A stretch of DNA of 64,000 nucleotides from NCBI GenBank assembly GCA_013215505.1, contig JABSQZ010000009.1, forward strand, positions 62,001 through 126,000, read 5' to 3'. The notes below the pieces were generated by a model, which saw only the letters and a list, made by a program, of their open reading frames with translations, searched no databases and was not told the DNA's origin. Positions 34,831-43,671 of the stretch are shown in pieces (within the stretch, counting starts at the first letter, position 1; each line of letters starts with the position of its first letter). A program made the position numbers and the translations under genes. The DNA is from Oceanospirillaceae bacterium. Lineage in GTDB: Bacteria; Pseudomonadota; Gammaproteobacteria; Pseudomonadales; Balneatricaceae.

Positions 34831-36309
34831 TCAAGTCAAGACCTTGGCGATTGACTGCTGCCATAGCTGCTGATGGCTTTGACGCTGCGCATCATCCCAA
34901 TTTGGCTTGAACTTTGCCTGGCACTGCCAGCGCTCGGTGATGTCTTGTAAGGAACTAAAGATACCAGCCTGCAGCCCCGCCAGATAAGCGGCACCGAGTG
35001 CGGTAGTTTCAACCAGCGTCGGACGCTGTACCTCTACGTCCAGCAAGTCGGTTAAGAACTGCAACATCCAGTCATTGTTGGCCATGCCGCCATCAACTCG
35101 CAAAGTCTGCAGGTGGATGTTTTCCTCTTCGATGGCTGCCACTAAATCTTTGGTTTGATAACAAACCGCTTTCAGCGCCGCAGCGACTATTTCGGCAATG
35201 CCACTGTCTCTGGTAAGTCCGAGAATTGCCGCGCGAGCGTTAGGGTCCCAGTGCGGGGCGCCCAATCCGGTGAAGGCCGGCACCATCACCACTTTGCTGT
35301 CAGCATTGGCAGATCGAGCCAGCTGTTCTACCTCACTGGCATCGGCGATAATTTTAATCCCGTCTCTGAGCCATTGGATGGCGGCCCCGGCGATAAATAT
35401 ACTGCCTTCCAGGGCGTAATTTACCTGACCATTGAGACGATAGGCGACGGTGGTTAAGAGTCGGTGTTGTGACTTTACCGCCACTGTTCCGGTATTGATG
35501 ATCAGGAAACAGCCGGTGCCGTAAGTGCTTTTAGCCATCCCCTCCTGAAAACAAGCTTGACCAATCAGCGCCGCTTGCTGGTCTCCGGCGATGCCACCTA
35601 TGGGGATGCTGGAGCCAAAAAGCTGTGCATCTGTGCTGCCAAAATCAGCGGAGCAATCTAATACTTCAGGTAACATCTGTTTTGGAATAGCAAAAAGTTC
35701 CAGCAGCTGCGTATCCCACTCCTGGCTGTGGATATTAAACAACATAGTACGCGAGGCATTCGTGGCATCGGTGCGATGGCTTTTACCGGCAGTTAAGTGC
35801 CAGAGTAAATAGCAATCGACGGTGCCGAACAATAGCTCCCCGGCCTCGGCTCGCGCTCTTGCACCGGGAACGTTTTGCAGTATCCAGCGCAATTTGGTGG
35901 CAGAAAAATATGCATCAATTAACAGACCGGTCTTAGCTGTTATCAATTCTGCATAGCCTTTTTCAGTCAATTCAGAGCAGTATTCGTGGGTGCGACGGTC
36001 CTGCCAGACAATGGCGTTATAGACAGGCTCGCCGGTGTTTTTATCCCAGACAATGGTGGTCTCGCGCTGATTGGTGATGCCTATTGTGGCTATGTTTTCC
36101 CCGCTGAGGCCGGAGTGTTGCAATACTTCTTTGCAGCTGGCGACGACAGTCTGCAAAATGTCTTGCGGACGATGTTCCACCCAGCCATCACTGGGGAAAA
36201 GCTGTTCAAATTCTTGTTGAGCAGAGCTGACTAACTGGCCGTTGGAGTCAAAAATAATGGCTCTGGAGCTGGTAGTGCCTTGATCAATAGAAAGAATATA
36301 TGTTTTCAT
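34831..36309 (-). CDS. glpK: Glycerol kinase
   Basis: The 492-residue protein is full length for GlpK and starts with the FGGY-family phosphate-binding loop ([16 protein letters not shown]). Other landmarks are [24 protein letters not shown], the [13 protein letters not shown] block and the C-terminal [16 protein letters not shown]. It phosphorylates glycerol to sn-glycerol 3-phosphate in the cytoplasm. It is divergent from the DeoR-type regulator GlpR; no glpF or glpD is adjacent. Confidence 0.97.
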   Translation of the reverse strand: MKTYILSIDQGTTSSRAIIFDSNGQLVSSAQQEFEQLFPSDGWVEHRPQDILQTVVASCKEVLQHSGLSGENIATIGITNQRETTIVWDKNTGEPVYNAIVWQDRRTHEYCSELTEKGYAELITAKTGLLIDAYFSATKLRWILQNVPGARARAEAGELLFGTVDCYLLWHLTAGKSHRTDATNASRTMLFNIHSQEWDTQLLELFAIPKQMLPEVLDCSADFGSTDAQLFGSSIPIGGIAGDQQAALIGQACFQEGMAKSTYGTGCFLIINTGTVAVKSQHRLLTTVAYRLNGQVNYALEGSIFIAGAAIQWLRDGIKIIADASEVEQLARSANADSKVVMVPAFTGLGAPHWDPNARAAILGLTRDSGIAEIVAAALKAVCYQTKDLVAAIEEENIHLQTLRVDGGMANNDWMLQFLTDLLDVEVQRPTLVETTALGAAYLAGLQAGIFSSLQDITERWQCQAKFKPNWDDAQRQSHQQLWQQSIAKVLT

Positions 36310-36363
36310 TATTATCTCGCCTTGCTATTAATAGTGTTGGGCAATAATCTAGCTTATATAAAC

Positions 36364-36413
36364 GAACATGCGAACCATTGCGCAGAGAAAATAGCGGACC
36401 TAGTCGCATGTTC
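36364..36413. promoter_or_regulatory. Inverted repeat between glpK and glpR, probable GlpR operator
   Basis: GAACATGCGA (36364-36373) and TCGCATGTTC (36404-36413) are perfect inverted copies 30 bp apart. AACGAACAT around the left copy matches half of the known GlpR operator, and the minus strand reads GTTCGCATGTTCG, with the TTCG steps common in DeoR-family sites. It lies in the shared promoter region. Confidence 0.65.
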
Positions 36414-36440
36414 CACAGTTAACTACCTGATAGGAAAGTT

Positions 36441-37202
36441 ATGACCAGCCAACAGAGACAAAGCAGAATTTTAGACTTGATCAATGAAAAAGGCTTTATC
36501 AGTATTGACGAGCTGGTCGGGCTGTTTCAAGTGACACCGCAGACGATTCGCCGAGATTTAAATCAAATGGCTGATGCCAGCAAAATCCGTCGCCATCACG
36601 GCGGCGCTGAAAGAGAATCTAGCACAGAGAATGAAGATTATCAAAGTCGAAAAATCAATCATTTAGCTGCAAAAAAGAAGATGGCACTACAAGTTGCCAG
36701 CATGGTGCCAAACGGCGCTTCACTGTTCATCAATATAGGTACTTCAACTGAAATGGTCGCCAGGGCTCTATTGCAGCACAGTGGATTGCGGATAGTGACC
36801 AACAATATTCATGTTGCCTCGATCCTCTCGGCCAATGAAGATTTTCAGGTGATTATCGCCGCCGGTGAAGTCAGGCACAGCGATGGTGGTATTGTCGGCG
36901 AGGCAACTTGTGATTTTATCGGCCAGTTTAATATGGACATCGGCATTATTGGTATTAGCGGCATAGGTGCCGACGGCGCTTTATTAGACTACGACTTTCG
37001 GGAAGTTAAAGTGGCCCAGGCGATTATTGAAAATTCAACTAAAGTGATTTTAGCGGCAGACCACTCTAAATTCGGTCGCAGTGCCATGGTCAAACAGGGC
37101 AACCTCAGCCAGGTAGATGCCCTGGTCACAGACAAAGCGCTACCCGCTGATGTGCAACAAATAGTTACCGAGCAACAGATAGACGTTTTTATCTGCGATT
37201 GA
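36441..37202 (+). CDS. glpR: DeoR-family repressor of glycerol 3-phosphate metabolism
   Basis: The 253-residue protein has a DeoR-type helix-turn-helix (ISIDELVGLFQVTPQTIRRDL, near residues 19-39) and the C-terminal sugar-phosphate sensing domain (SLFINIGTSTEMVARAL, ILAADHSKFGRSAMV). GlpR responds to glycerol 3-phosphate. It is divergent from glpK, which fits autoregulated control of the pair. Confidence 0.9.
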   Translation: MTSQQRQSRILDLINEKGFISIDELVGLFQVTPQTIRRDLNQMADASKIRRHHGGAERESSTENEDYQSRKINHLAAKKKMALQVASMVPNGASLFINIGTSTEMVARALLQHSGLRIVTNNIHVASILSANEDFQVIIAAGEVRHSDGGIVGEATCDFIGQFNMDIGIIGISGIGADGALLDYDFREVKVAQAIIENSTKVILAADHSKFGRSAMVKQGNLSQVDALVTDKALPADVQQIVTEQQIDVFICD

Positions 37203-37373
37203 GACGATGTTTAATTTTTAGAATCATATATTATACAAGGAAAAGTAGGCTTGCGCCGCTATTGGCGAATCGCTATTTTCAGTAAGATTTTTGCAGTAGT
37301 GAGTGGCATTGTACAACTAGCAGACAGCAGTACTGACAGTCCTTTGTGGAATGCCTCTAATTAGGAGTTAAAA

Positions 37374-38597
37374 GTGGTAAGTGACAATGATTTACAAGAG
37401 CAAGACATCCTGTTTGCCCGGCACTCTATTTATTCGAAGAACCGGGATGTCGAATATTATGAGCTGTTATTCCGTAATGCTGATAATGCCTTCTGCCCTA
37501 GTATTGATGATCAGAGCGCAACTTTTGAAGTAATCGCCAATAATTACGCCAATGTGATTCAAAATGGGGTGGAAAAAATAGTCCCCTGTTTTATAAAAGT
37601 GACTGATGATTTGCTGCTCAGTGATAAACTGCCAGAATTACCCAAGGGCCGCTTTGTCTTGGAAATTCTCGGTCGCTCCCATATCACCCCGGAATTAATA
37701 ATCAAACTCAAAGAGTTAGGTAAGAATGGGATTCGCCTGGCACTGGCAGATTATGATCCTCGAGAGCGGCGTTTTGATGTGCTGTTGAATATAGTACACA
37801 TCCTTAAGCTTGATATCCGCCGTTTGGGCATGGATAACATCCCGGCTTTGATTGCTAAATTACGTCCCTTTCACTTGGAGTTACTGGCTGATAAAGTGGA
37901 ATCAAAGGAACAGTATTTAGAATGCGTGAAAATGGGGTTCTCGCTCTACCAAGGTTTTTTTCTCAGCGAACCTGCTACTGTCAAAGGTAAGAAAATCCAT
38001 GCCAACAAAATGGTGTTGCTGCAACTTTTAGCTGAGATTGATCGGCTAGGATCAGATGCCCGGAGCATGGAAGAGATTGCCCTCAACGACCCGGCACTTA
38101 CCTTTAAAATACTTAAAGTTGTCAACTCTGCCGCTTTTAGTACCCCTAAAAAAATACTCTCGCTCTCGCACGCTATTAGTTTGTTGGGGATGGCGCAGAT
38201 CAAACGCTGGATCATTATTTTCATGACCGCAGGGGATGATAAAGTCCCGGCGGATCTACTGGCCAACATGTTAGTGAGAGGCCGCATGTGTGAATTGCTT
38301 TCAGAAATGTCTGGAGAAGAGGACCCGATCAGTTTCTTTATGGTCGGGCTGCTGTCACAGCTGGACGCGCTACTGAATATTGAAATGAACGAGTTACTGG
38401 AGCAAATGCCTTTGACTCATGACATCACCCAGGCCATTCTAGCTCACGAGGGTAAAATGGGCGAAATATTAAGTGACGTAAAATATTACCAACTGGGGGA
38501 TTTTGACGCGGTGCAAGGGGGCCTGGGCAATGCCATTTATCAAGTGGCATATCGACACAGTATTAAATGGGCTGATCAGGTAATGAAAGCGATCTGA
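37374..38597 (+). CDS. EAL-HDOD signalling protein (YuxH-like)
   Basis: The 407-residue protein has a degenerate EAL-type domain (residues about 10-205). Its opening reads YELLFRN in place of EALLR and key metal residues are missing, so phosphodiesterase activity is unlikely. An HDOD domain follows (about 210-400; MEEIALNDPALTFKILKVVNSAAF). Proteins of this layout act as signal adaptors, often with c-di-GMP pathways. The start is GTG 37374. A GGDEF-EAL gene lies 181 bp downstream on the same strand. Confidence 0.87.
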   Translation: MVSDNDLQEQDILFARHSIYSKNRDVEYYELLFRNADNAFCPSIDDQSATFEVIANNYANVIQNGVEKIVPCFIKVTDDLLLSDKLPELPKGRFVLEILGRSHITPELIIKLKELGKNGIRLALADYDPRERRFDVLLNIVHILKLDIRRLGMDNIPALIAKLRPFHLELLADKVESKEQYLECVKMGFSLYQGFFLSEPATVKGKKIHANKMVLLQLLAEIDRLGSDARSMEEIALNDPALTFKILKVVNSAAFSTPKKILSLSHAISLLGMAQIKRWIIIFMTAGDDKVPADLLANMLVRGRMCELLSEMSGEEDPISFFMVGLLSQLDALLNIEMNELLEQMPLTHDITQAILAHEGKMGEILSDVKYYQLGDFDAVQGGLGNAIYQVAYRHSIKWADQVMKAI

Positions 38598-38778
38598 AAT
38601 TAATTGATTGGCGGTTGCCGCCGCTCATTTTGAGTGGCGTAGCGGACTTGGTGGCATCTTTTCGAAACAATTATTTTACTGTGACTTAGCTAAATAATTT
38701 AAGATTTCCAAGAAAAACTGTAGACTAGTTCGCATTTACAAGCGACTAAGTGTGATGAGGAACTCCTAAGGTGATTGA

Positions 38779-41517
38779 TTGAGCACTGCTAAGACAGGCA
38801 ACAGAGAGGACGTTGGTAAAAAACTCAGGAGAGTAGCACTTAAATTTCTGTTACAGATTTGGTTGAGCATTGTTGTCTTAGTGATAGTAGTGTCTGAGTT
38901 ACTGTGGCTGCCTGCCAGCTTAGAGTCGACCTTGAGTGAACGCATCAATCAATTTCAATATGTATTGCAACTCTCCAGCCGTTTAGCGGCCGCCCAAAAA
39001 ACCGATCTGGACCGGGAAACCTTACTGCGGCAATTGAACCTTCAGGCACAGTCCCAAGGTTGGCAAGAGATAGTCTATTCGCTGGAGGTGCAATTGCGCC
39101 AGCAGGCAAAGAAAAAGCACGACATGCAATTGCTACTACAGCGTATGCCGGGCTCCGATAAAGCTTATGGGCTCTGGTTTAACTCAGATAAAATCATCCT
39201 TGAACAAGCGACTACTTACCGCTTATTTGAGTTGATTATAATCATCCTTGTGACCGGTATTTTGTTTATTATCTGGTTGCGACGCTCGGCATTTGTCGAC
39301 ACATTAGAGCAATTTACCTTGGCTGCCCGCTCTCTGGCAAAAGGTGACTTCTCTAATCCTTTCCCAAAAGTACATCGTCAATCAGTGCTGTTGGAACTGA
39401 TTAACACCTTTGAAGTGACCCGAAAATCACTGGCGAAAATGCGCCGTGAACTGCTGGCGCAAATAGAGGCGAAAAAGCTCGGTGAACAGCGCTTACAAGA
39501 ATCTCATAATGTCGCTAATTTAGGTTGCTGGGAGTGGAAACCTTCCACCGATCAAGTATGGTTTTCGGACAGTTTACGGGCGATTCTATGCCTGGGAAAA
39601 AATACCACCTGTTCAGGTATTGAAGATTTGGTAAGACAAGTGCACTCCGCAGACAAAAAGCAATTGATGTCGCGCTTAAAATCTAAACTGCGAGTCAATG
39701 AGGTAATCTCAATTGATTTTCGCATCTCTAACGATGGCATGATCAAACATGTGCACCTGATGGCCAGTGTGCGTCAGCAAAAAGATGGTTCACTGCGCCT
39801 GATCGGTACTTGTCAGGACATTTCCGATCGAAAAGACATAGAGGCATCGCTGCAAAAGCTGTCTAGCGCTATTACTTCTAGCGGCTCGGGCGTGATGATC
39901 ACCGATGTCATTGGCACCGTTGAATATATCAACCCTAAATTCACAGAGACCACTGGCTTTGAATTGTCCGAGTTAGAGGGCAGTGCTTCAGTGATGCTGT
40001 CCAGGGATTGTCTGCCAGAGGAAAATTATGAGGTGATGTGGCGAGACATCTTGGCGGGTAAAAGCTGGCGTGGCGATTTGGAAAATATCCGTAAGGATGG
40101 CAGCTCTTATTGGTCCATTGTCTCTATCTCACCGATTAACAATGAATACGGTGAACTTACTCATTTTGTGATTGTTAGTGAAGACGTCTCTAAGCTGAAA
40201 GATGCGCACGCTAAAATGGAAAAACTGGCACTCTACGATGAGCTTACTGGTTTGCCAAACCGGCGGTTGTTCTTCCGTGAACTTACCCGCTTATTCGAAG
40301 AAGATGTGATGAAGTCTCCAGCGGTGGTGATGTTGTTAGATCTGGACAATTTTAAAACCATCAATGACACTCAGGGGCACCCGGCTGGGGATAAACTGCT
40401 GATAGAGGTGGCAGCGCGGCTGCAGCAAGATCTGCCGGAAGATGGCATGGCTGCGCGCTTGGGAGGCGACGAATTCGCCGTGTTAATAAACCCGGTTAAA
40501 AATGCCAAACAAGTCGACAGACTGGCTCAGCGGGTCCTGGAAACTATCGCCAAACCTTATATTATCAATGACAATGAAATTCATATCAGTACCAGTATAG
40601 GTCTGGCCTGGCTGCCGAAGGACGGCAACATGCCGGATACTATTCTCAAGCACGCCGATTTGGCTATGTATCAGGCCAAGGAGATGGGGCGCAATCAATA
40701 CCGTCAATTTACCGAGCAGTTACACGACCAATTACAGCGCTATATTCGCTTCTCCAGAGAGATGCCTGAAGCTTTAGCTAATGGTGATTTCACACTTTGC
40801 TTCCAGCCAAAAATGGATTTATTGGCACAAAAAGTGATTGGGGTTGAGGCATTGATTCGCTGGCAGCACCCGGAACTTGGACCAATCTCACCCTTGGATT
40901 TTATTTCCATTGCCGAAGATACCGGCTTTATCGTGCCGTTGGGCGGCTGGGTATTCCAGGAGGCCTGTAGAAATCTGCGGCAGCTGCGTGACTTAGGTCA
41001 TGCCGATGTTTCCTGTGCTATCAATATTTCGCTGCGCCAGTTCCGTGATCCTGGATTGTTGGCCATGATAGAAAAATCGATGTTAGATAACGCTATAGAA
41101 CCGCAACACTTGGAAGTGGAAATTACAGAGTCACTGTTGATGGAAGATGTAGATAAAGCTATTGTCACTTTGATAGAGATACGACGGTTGGGTATCAGCG
41201 TAGCCATCGATGATTTTGGCACCGGCTACTCGTCGTTTAGCTACCTGAAAACACTGCCTATAAACGTATTAAAAGTTGATCGATGTTTTATTAAAGATAT
41301 ACCGCAAAGCAAAGAAGACATGAAGATTACTTCTGCTATTATTTCTATGGCACATAGCTTAAATTTAAAAGTAGTGGCCGAGGGCATAGAGACTGATCAA
41401 CAGCGGCAGTTTTTACTCGAGCAAAACTGTGACATTGGCCAGGGGTATTTATTTGGCAAACCTATGCAACTGCAAGAGCTGGCAGAACTTCTGGATAGAG
41501 AGCGAGAGCCAGTTTAA
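38779..41517 (+). CDS. PAS-GGDEF-EAL c-di-GMP turnover protein
   Basis: The 912-residue protein has two membrane segments (SIVVLVIVVSELLWLPASL and LIIIILVTGILFIIWL) around a short periplasmic loop, a HAMP-like linker and two PAS domains (about 230-460). A GGDEF domain with intact LGGDEF and an EAL domain follow; the EAL domain has IGVEALIRWQHPELG, EITESLLMED, AIDDFGTGYSSFSYL and AEGIETD, so it looks active. No RxxD I-site precedes GGDEF. The start is TTG 38779 after TAAGGTGA. Net output, synthesis or breakdown, cannot be told from sequence. Confidence 0.92.
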   Translation: MSTAKTGNREDVGKKLRRVALKFLLQIWLSIVVLVIVVSELLWLPASLESTLSERINQFQYVLQLSSRLAAAQKTDLDRETLLRQLNLQAQSQGWQEIVYSLEVQLRQQAKKKHDMQLLLQRMPGSDKAYGLWFNSDKIILEQATTYRLFELIIIILVTGILFIIWLRRSAFVDTLEQFTLAARSLAKGDFSNPFPKVHRQSVLLELINTFEVTRKSLAKMRRELLAQIEAKKLGEQRLQESHNVANLGCWEWKPSTDQVWFSDSLRAILCLGKNTTCSGIEDLVRQVHSADKKQLMSRLKSKLRVNEVISIDFRISNDGMIKHVHLMASVRQQKDGSLRLIGTCQDISDRKDIEASLQKLSSAITSSGSGVMITDVIGTVEYINPKFTETTGFELSELEGSASVMLSRDCLPEENYEVMWRDILAGKSWRGDLENIRKDGSSYWSIVSISPINNEYGELTHFVIVSEDVSKLKDAHAKMEKLALYDELTGLPNRRLFFRELTRLFEEDVMKSPAVVMLLDLDNFKTINDTQGHPAGDKLLIEVAARLQQDLPEDGMAARLGGDEFAVLINPVKNAKQVDRLAQRVLETIAKPYIINDNEIHISTSIGLAWLPKDGNMPDTILKHADLAMYQAKEMGRNQYRQFTEQLHDQLQRYIRFSREMPEALANGDFTLCFQPKMDLLAQKVIGVEALIRWQHPELGPISPLDFISIAEDTGFIVPLGGWVFQEACRNLRQLRDLGHADVSCAINISLRQFRDPGLLAMIEKSMLDNAIEPQHLEVEITESLLMEDVDKAIVTLIEIRRLGISVAIDDFGTGYSSFSYLKTLPINVLKVDRCFIKDIPQSKEDMKITSAIISMAHSLNLKVVAEGIETDQQRQFLLEQNCDIGQGYLFGKPMQLQELAELLDREREPV

Positions 41518-41658
41518 TGGGTTTAAAACTTAGGGTTATGTGCACAAGTTTGCTGCTTCTGGGTAGATTTGCAGCGAAGATACAGGGCTTATTCGCCTGT
41601 TGCTAAGCACTACTGCTTGTGTAAGACATCCATTTTTCCAGTATTTGAAGGCAAAGTA

Positions 41659-42582
41659 ATGGCCGAATTTGCAGTGTTACAGCAATTAGTCAATAGTATT
41701 GGCCAGGTATTATTAGGTAAAGATAATCAGGTCAGACTGGCTCTGTCCTGTATTTTAGCCGATGGACATTTGTTGATTGAAGATTTACCGGGTATGGGTA
41801 AAACGACTTTAGCCCATGCCCTGGCCAGTGTTTTGGGCTTGAGTTACAACAGGGTACAATTTACCAGTGATCTGCTGCCTGCCGATCTGCTAGGCGTCTC
41901 TATTTTTAACCGCCAGCAGTCCAGTTTCGAATTCCATCACGGCCCGATTTTTACTCAGTTACTGTTAGCGGACGAGATTAATCGTACCACCCCCAAGACC
42001 CAGAGCGCCCTGCTAGAGGCCATGGAAGAGCGCCAGGTAAGTATCGAGGGCAGTACCAGAGAATTACCTCAACCTTTTTTTGTGATAGCCACGCAGAACC
42101 CCTCTCATCACAGTGGAACATTCCCGTTACCCGAATCACAACTCGATCGCTTTCTGATGCGTATTGAGTTGGGGTTTCCCTCGCAAAAAGCAGAGCGGCA
42201 GATGTTACAAGGTTTAGACTCACGAAAAAAAATGCTGCAATTAAAGCCGCTGCTCAGTCTTGAACAGTTGCAGAAAATGCAACAGCAAGCCCGGCAAGTT
42301 TCGGTCACTGAGCATTTACTTGACTACCTGCAGCGACTGATTCAATTTAGTCGGGAAAACCCGGCCTTTCAATACGGGGTATCCCCCCGGGGTTCGCTGG
42401 CACTGTTGAGCGCCGCTAAAGCTTGGGCGCTGTTACATGATCGAGATTTCCTGCTGCCTGAAGATGTGCAGCATGTGTTCCCATCGGTGATAGGGCATAG
42501 ATTGAGCTCAACTCAGAGCAGTCAAAGCGGCGATGCCCTGGCGGAGTTTATCCTGGCGGAAGTAGAGGTACTTTACAGTTAG
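41659..42582 (+). CDS. MoxR-family AAA+ ATPase
   Basis: The start is taken as ATG 41659 (MAEFAVLQQLV), preceded by AAGG, giving 307 residues. The Walker A loop is GMGKTT (about 44-49), and Walker B/ADEINRTTPKTQSALLEAMEE and PFFVIATQNPSHHSGTFPLPE are MoxR hallmarks. MoxR ATPases act as chaperones for maturation of partner proteins. It heads a conserved cluster with a DUF58 protein and a transglutaminase-like membrane protein. Confidence 0.92.
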   Translation: MAEFAVLQQLVNSIGQVLLGKDNQVRLALSCILADGHLLIEDLPGMGKTTLAHALASVLGLSYNRVQFTSDLLPADLLGVSIFNRQQSSFEFHHGPIFTQLLLADEINRTTPKTQSALLEAMEERQVSIEGSTRELPQPFFVIATQNPSHHSGTFPLPESQLDRFLMRIELGFPSQKAERQMLQGLDSRKKMLQLKPLLSLEQLQKMQQQARQVSVTEHLLDYLQRLIQFSRENPAFQYGVSPRGSLALLSAAKAWALLHDRDFLLPEDVQHVFPSVIGHRLSSTQSSQSGDALAEFILAEVEVLYS

Positions 42583-42666
42583 ACAGCATGCCAATAAGTC
42601 CTGTATCTGCTGCTTTTTTTCGTATTATCGATTAATTTTCAAGGTTGCTGGGCCGGGGAGGCCAAG

Positions 42667-43671
42667 GTGAGATCAAACCTAAAAAAATGGCTAGCAGGCT
42701 ATTACCAATTTTGGTTGAATAACAGATTGCCCGCGCAAAAACAACAGCGGCTGCAACAGAAAAATTTGTTTATCTTTCCCTCGCTGTTAGGGGCCTGTTA
42801 TTTAGTTTTAATCACTATTTTCTGGTTGTTGGGAACTAACTACGCCAACAATTTGATATTGGGGCTCTGTTATTTACTGATCAGTATTTTTTTGCTCAGT
42901 ATCTTTCACACATACTTAAACTTACATGGGCTTCATCTAGCCGTCGGCAATAGCAAACCTGTGTATGCCGGCGAGCTAGCGCAGATCGAATTGTATGTTA
43001 TGCGTCGCCTTAAACGCCAGTACAACAGTATTAGCATCGGCTGGGGTAGCTCCCTCAGCCAGGTCATCGACTGGCAGGGAGAGGATAAAGTGCTGGTTAA
43101 GTTACCGGTACGGGTGTTACAGCGCGGCCTGTTTCAGCCCCCCAGAGTCAGTCTCAAAAGTTACTATCCCCTGGGATTGATGCGTTGTTGGTGCCATCTG
43201 GCGATTGACACAACCGTACTGGTCTATCCGAGTCCGGTTAAATTTGACAATACCCATAGCAGCTCGTCCGCTGGGGAGCTACAGGAAGGTAATTTGTCCA
43301 GTCAGATAATCAGTGGCCAGCAGCAAGAGTTTCAAGAGCTGCAACTGTATCGCAATGGAGAACCACTAACGCAGGTGGCCTGGAAACAATTTGCCCGTAG
43401 CGGGGTGCTATATAAAAAACACTTCACCGATTATGCCAGTGATAGCAGCGCTTTAAATTGGCACAATTACCCCGGAGTAGAGCCGGAGATGCGCTTGCAA
43501 TACCTGTGTTATGAAGCCCTGGAATTTGCCGCCCAGCAGCGATCATTCAGTTTACAATTACCCGGTGTTGAAATCGCGGCAGCGGACACTAAGTCACATT
43601 TAAATGCAGTGTTATCGGCATTGGCACTGTTTCAGATCAATCCAGACCTTTCATCGACGGGGCAATATTGA
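42667..43671 (+). CDS. DUF58 domain protein
   Basis: The 334-residue protein has an N-terminal hydrophobic pair of segments (LLGACYLVLITIFWLLG and LLISIFLLSIFHTYLNL). The C-terminal part carries the YPLGLMRCW turn and the HSSSSAGELQEGNLSSQI and EPLTQVAWKQFARSG DUF58 blocks. Such proteins occur between MoxR and TgpA-type transglutaminases. The start is GTG 42667, with GGGGAGG upstream. Function unknown beyond the cluster. Confidence 0.87.
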   Translation: MRSNLKKWLAGYYQFWLNNRLPAQKQQRLQQKNLFIFPSLLGACYLVLITIFWLLGTNYANNLILGLCYLLISIFLLSIFHTYLNLHGLHLAVGNSKPVYAGELAQIELYVMRRLKRQYNSISIGWGSSLSQVIDWQGEDKVLVKLPVRVLQRGLFQPPRVSLKSYYPLGLMRCWCHLAIDTTVLVYPSPVKFDNTHSSSSAGELQEGNLSSQIISGQQQEFQELQLYRNGEPLTQVAWKQFARSGVLYKKHFTDYASDSSALNWHNYPGVEPEMRLQYLCYEALEFAAQQRSFSLQLPGVEIAAADTKSHLNAVLSALALFQINPDLSSTGQY

